Positions 6,893-8,886 of a stretch of 8,886 nucleotides of DNA are shown here, piece after piece (within the stretch, counting starts at the first letter, position 1; the number at the start of each line of letters is the position of its first letter). The notes under the pieces were generated by a model. That model was not told the origin of the DNA. It ran no database searches and saw only the letters and a program-made list of their open reading frames with translations. The position numbers were made by a program, and so were the translations under genes. This DNA comes from Gammaproteobacteria bacterium RBG_16_37_9 (GTDB taxonomy: Bacteria; Pseudomonadota; Gammaproteobacteria; UBA9339). The stretch spans positions 21,819 through 30,704 of the forward strand of contig MGXJ01000008.1 of NCBI GenBank assembly GCA_001801345.1, in the 5' to 3' direction.

Positions 6893-7960
6893 TTGATTAA
6901 ACTTTTTCCACCCAAATTTTGGTATCGTAGAAATATTATTAGCTATATATTGTTACCATTTTCTTTTGTTTATCGCATGTTTATTAGCTTACGTAGATCT
7001 TATTATAAGTATTTTTCATCTGCTAAATTTTCAGTGCCAATAGTTGTTGTAGGTAATATTACGGTTGGTGGCACTGGTAAAACACCGCTTGTCATTTATT
7101 TGATTGAGATTCTAAAAGATCATGGATATAGGCCTGGCGTTATAAGCCGAGGTTATGGCAGAAAAATCAAAATTGATTCCATAGATGTTACTTCTGAGAG
7201 TAAGGTAGAAGAAGTAGGGGATGAGGCATTGTTAATTCTACGTCATGCGAAGTGCCCTATTGTTATTGGTTCTGATAGACTTATCGCAGCGAAAAAATTA
7301 CTCGAAGTTTATAATTGTAACGTTATTATCAGTGATGACGGTTTGCAGCATTATGCTTTGCCGCGTTACATTGAAATTGCAGTAGTTGATGCACAGATTG
7401 AATTTGGTAATGGATTTTGCTTGCCAGCTGGGCCATTACGAGAACCGATAAGCAGATTGCGTCAAGTTGGTTTTATTGTGAAAAATTTCAATACAGATTT
7501 ACCAAGCGATAGATCTAAATATTGTGGTAGCCGCAGGCCCAGTTTAGAAACACAACGGGGTAAGCTTCAGCCTGCGCTTTCAGATAGTGTTGAGCATAGT
7601 ATGGTTTTGGAGTCCACAGGCTTTCATAATTTGAAAAACTCTGCATATGTAAAAACTGCAGAAGGCTTTAAAGGGCAGGTTATTCATGCAGTGGCTGGCA
7701 TCGGTAACCCCAAGAAATTCTTCCAAATTTTGCGCCAATTAGGATTAACTATAATTGAACATCCGTTTCCAGATCATCATATGTTTCGTCCAGATGATTT
7801 TCCATTTAAAAATGAAATTGTTATTATGACCGAGAAAGATGCAGTTAAATGTGATACAATAGCCAATGAAAGTTTTTGGTATATGGAGGCTAAAGCTAAA
7901 CCAAGTGATAAGTTTGTTGATGTGTTGTTAAAGAGACTCAAAGAGTTCCATAGTTTTTAG
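6893..7960 (+). CDS. lpxK: Tetraacyldisaccharide 4'-kinase LpxK with an extra internal loop
   Basis: LpxK phosphorylates the 4' position of the lipid A disaccharide precursor to give lipid IVA, at the inner-membrane cytoplasmic face. Numbering from TTG 6893, a hydrophobic N-terminal helix (about 10-28) probably docks on the membrane. Then come the P-loop in GNITVGGTGKTP (GGTGKT 59-64), GVISRGYGRK, DDGLQH (148-153), GFCLPAGPLREP and, near the end, AVAGIGNP and the family-typical MTEKDAVKC. All family motifs are intact. The protein has 355 residues against 328 in E. coli LpxK. The excess sits between FIVKN and MVLES, a loop of about 10 residues in E. coli and 38 here, and coincides with a palindromic DNA segment. 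Removing 75 bp between the GATAG repeats restores 330 residues. It uses a TTG start and follows msbA by 2 bp (or overlaps it by 4 bp if TTG 6887 is used), implying translational coupling. Confidence 0.96.
   Translation: MIKLFPPKFWYRRNIISYILLPFSFVYRMFISLRRSYYKYFSSAKFSVPIVVVGNITVGGTGKTPLVIYLIEILKDHGYRPGVISRGYGRKIKIDSIDVTSESKVEEVGDEALLILRHAKCPIVIGSDRLIAAKKLLEVYNCNVIISDDGLQHYALPRYIEIAVVDAQIEFGNGFCLPAGPLREPISRLRQVGFIVKNFNTDLPSDRSKYCGSRRPSLETQRGKLQPALSDSVEHSMVLESTGFHNLKNSAYVKTAEGFKGQVIHAVAGIGNPKKFFQILRQLGLTIIEHPFPDHHMFRPDDFPFKNEIVIMTEKDAVKCDTIANESFWYMEAKAKPSDKFVDVLLKRLKEFHSF
7508..7587. repeat. In-frame palindromic insertion inside lpxK
   Basis: GATAG occurs at 7508-7512 and 7583-7587, exactly 75 bp (25 codons) apart, bracketing the extra residues of LpxK. 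Between them CGCAGGC 7532-7538 pairs with GCCTGCG 7570-7576 (7 bp, extendable by GA/TC past a one-base bulge) around a 31-nt loop. CCC 7538-7540 and GGGG 7557-7560 offer an alternative inner pairing. The segment encodes roughly residues 206-230, a basic, Ser/Gln-rich stretch including CGSRRPSLETQRGKLQPAL, absent from E. coli LpxK. Excision of one repeat unit rejoins LPSD to SVEHS with a loop close to normal size. The GATAG pair could be a target-site duplication, but a 5-mer match alone is weak; the insertion relative to the family is the stronger evidence. Confidence 0.72.
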
Positions 7961-8017
7961 TTTTAAGAGAGGTTCTTTTGAGTATTATTTAATATATTAT
8001 TTGGCGGCTTTGGTTAA

Positions 8018-8026
8018 TGATATAAT
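8018..8026 (+). promoter_or_regulatory. Extended -10 promoter for the small coiled-coil gene
   Basis: TGATATAAT is a perfect extended -10 element (TGn followed by TATAAT at 8021-8026). TTGGCG at 8001-8006 resembles a -35 hexamer but its 14-bp spacing is too short, so the extended -10 probably carries the promoter. Transcription would start near 8033, giving a leader of about 20 nt. It sits in the 94-bp gap after lpxK. Confidence 0.65.
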
Positions 8027-8043
8027 AAGCTGTTTTTAAATAT

Positions 8044-8049
8044 AGGAGA
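8044..8049 (+). promoter_or_regulatory. Strong ribosome binding site
   Basis: AGGAGA lies 5 bp before ATG 8055 and is the best Shine-Dalgarno in the window, contrasting with the weak or absent sites of comEC and msbA. It fixes the start of the small gene. Confidence 0.85.
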
Positions 8050-8054
8050 TTAAT

Positions 8055-8348
8055 ATGGCAGATTTATCGAAAATTACAGGCAAATTTGATTTTCAAAAGA
8101 TTGTTGATGATGTCAAATCGATGATTAGTCCGGCGCCGATTCCTGAGGCGAATAAGAACGATCCAATTGCTTATCATATGTCAGAACTTAATAAACATAC
8201 AAAAAGTTTAGCTGAAAATCATGCTAATCAAGCGGATATCATCGCTAAAATAAGCAATGTATTAGATGCGCTTTACCAAGAGACAATGAAATCTCGTAAA
8301 GGCCAAGATACGCCTTCAGCGCCAATAATCCCAACATCAGCTAAATAG
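8055..8348 (+). CDS. Small predicted coiled-coil protein, function unknown
   Basis: I do not recognise this 97-residue protein and assign no function. It has no signal peptide or membrane segment, so it is probably cytosolic (or secreted by a route that cannot be read here). Residues 11-24 (FDFQKIVDDVKSMI) look like a short amphipathic helix, followed by a Pro-rich linker (25-30). Residues 38-73 show a clean heptad pattern: Ile38, Met42, Leu45, Thr49, Leu52, His56, Gln59, Ile63, Ile66, Leu70 and Leu73 alternate 4-3 spacing, with polar residues in the middle. The tail from 80 is Ser/Pro/Thr-rich and likely disordered. A consensus ribosome binding site, an extended -10 promoter and a following intrinsic terminator make it a convincing, independently expressed monocistronic gene, probably oligomeric. 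It follows lpxK but need not work with it. Confidence 0.85.
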   Translation: MADLSKITGKFDFQKIVDDVKSMISPAPIPEANKNDPIAYHMSELNKHTKSLAENHANQADIIAKISNVLDALYQETMKSRKGQDTPSAPIIPTSAK

Positions 8349-8375
8349 TTATAATTGTAATTTATAGCTAGAAGG

Positions 8376-8409
8376 AAAGGGGTCTATACACAAGGCTTGT
8401 CCCCTTTTT
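8376..8409 (+). terminator. Rho-independent terminator after the small coiled-coil gene
   Basis: AAAGGGG 8376-8382 pairs with CCCCTTT 8401-8407, and the interior can close further with ACAA 8390-8393 and TTGT 8397-8400, leaving a bulge on the left side. A five-T run (8405-8409) follows the C-tract. It begins 27 bp after the stop codon at 8346-8348 and separates this gene from the downstream hydroxylase. Confidence 0.8.
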
Positions 8410-8454
8410 ATTGATCTTTATTTCAATGGAGATTAGGAATAGAATGCACCGACT

Positions 8455-8886
8455 ATGGATATTCAATTTATCAGATTGTATTTCTTTTTAGGGATCTTAT
8501 TGGCATTAATGCTTTTTGAAGTTCTTTTTCCACGTCGCGATTTACATTATTCACGTAAAACTCGCTGGACCAATAATCTATCATTGATTTTTTTAAACTC
8601 CGCAATAATTCGTTTCGTGTTGCCAATCACATTGGCGGGAATAGCGTTATTTACTGAAGAGAGAAAAATTGGCGCCTTTAATTTATTTTCCGGCTATACG
8701 GTTATAAAAACAGTATTATCAATTATAATATTAGACTTAGCTATTTATTGGCAACATGTGTTGTTTCACAAAATTCCATTATTCTGGCTTATTCACCGTA
8801 TGCACCACACAGACTTAGATATTGATGTTACAAGCGGGCTACGATTCCATCCAATTGAAATAATTATTTCAACGATTATTAAAGTT
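8455..8886 (+). CDS. Fatty acid hydroxylase / sterol desaturase family membrane protein, N-terminal part
   Basis: The frame is open to the right edge; 144 residues are visible. The family comprises membrane-bound non-haem di-iron enzymes that hydroxylate or desaturate lipids. Hydrophobic segments lie at about residues 8-25, 42-65 and 83-99. The first two histidine clusters are present: HVLFH (His101, His105; HxxxH) and HRMHH (His114, His117, His118; HxxHH), followed by the typical RFHPIE (His132). The remaining clusters expected in the C-terminal half lie outside the window, so catalytic completeness cannot be judged and the substrate cannot be named. ATG 8455 is chosen because IQFIRLYFFLGI followed by FPRR matches the usual N-terminus and a stop at 8440-8442 limits the frame upstream. 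It has no Shine-Dalgarno of its own; an AGGA at 8435-8438 is better placed for an out-of-frame ATG at 8444. It is separated from the upstream gene by a terminator. Confidence 0.92.
   Translation, partial: MDIQFIRLYFFLGILLALMLFEVLFPRRDLHYSRKTRWTNNLSLIFLNSAIIRFVLPITLAGIALFTEERKIGAFNLFSGYTVIKTVLSIIILDLAIYWQHVLFHKIPLFWLIHRMHHTDLDIDVTSGLRFHPIEIIISTIIKV

Noticed and set aside
7966..7977. AAGA/TCTT hairpin followed by Ts as an lpxK terminator
   Set aside because: Only a 4-bp AT-rich stem with a short, interrupted T-run; too weak to call.
1..8886. CRISPR arrays, tRNA or rRNA genes, integrase sites
   Set aside because: No regularly spaced direct repeats, cloverleaf sequence or rRNA-like stretch was seen on reading; gaps between genes are all under 140 bp.

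Overview
The window looks like a piece of an AT-rich gammaproteobacterial chromosome. The order comEC-msbA-lpxK is the classical gammaproteobacterial lipid A cluster. The low GC and the many palindromic repeats would suit a host-associated lineage such as the Legionellales (Coxiellaceae-like). That placement is inference from gene order and composition, not from a database match. All genes seen are on the + strand.

Layout: (1) 1-2546 is the C-terminal two thirds of a pyruvate:ferredoxin/flavodoxin oxidoreductase (nifJ), cut by the window edge. (2) 2547-2681 is an intergenic stretch occupied almost entirely by an 87-bp inverted repeat (29-bp arms with one mismatch, extendable to about 32 bp), which looks like a MITE or REP/REPIN-type element, followed by a -10-like box just before comEC. 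(3) 2682-7960 is a probable operon of comEC (DNA-uptake channel), msbA (lipid A flippase) and lpxK (lipid A 4'-kinase), with gaps or overlaps of 18 bp or less. (4) 8055-8348 is a small separate gene for a predicted coiled-coil protein of unknown function, with its own extended -10 promoter, strong ribosome binding site and intrinsic terminator. (5) 8455-8886 is the start of a membrane-bound fatty acid hydroxylase/sterol desaturase family protein, cut by the window end.

MsbA and LpxK act together in outer-membrane biogenesis: LpxK completes lipid IVA by 4'-phosphorylation and MsbA flips the lipid A core across the inner membrane. ComEC shares the operon by conserved gene order rather than by pathway.

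The most striking observation is that two of the three operon genes carry an in-frame palindromic DNA segment that the protein family normally lacks. ComEC has about 29-37 extra residues between its N-terminal membrane segments. LpxK has about 25 extra residues in a variable loop. Both segments keep the reading frame open, contain hairpin-forming GC-rich repeats, and share a short core (AGATCTA..TATTGT) read in the same frame. They resemble, in behaviour, the protein-coding palindromic elements known from Rickettsia (RPEs) and Wolbachia, here in what looks like a gammaproteobacterium.
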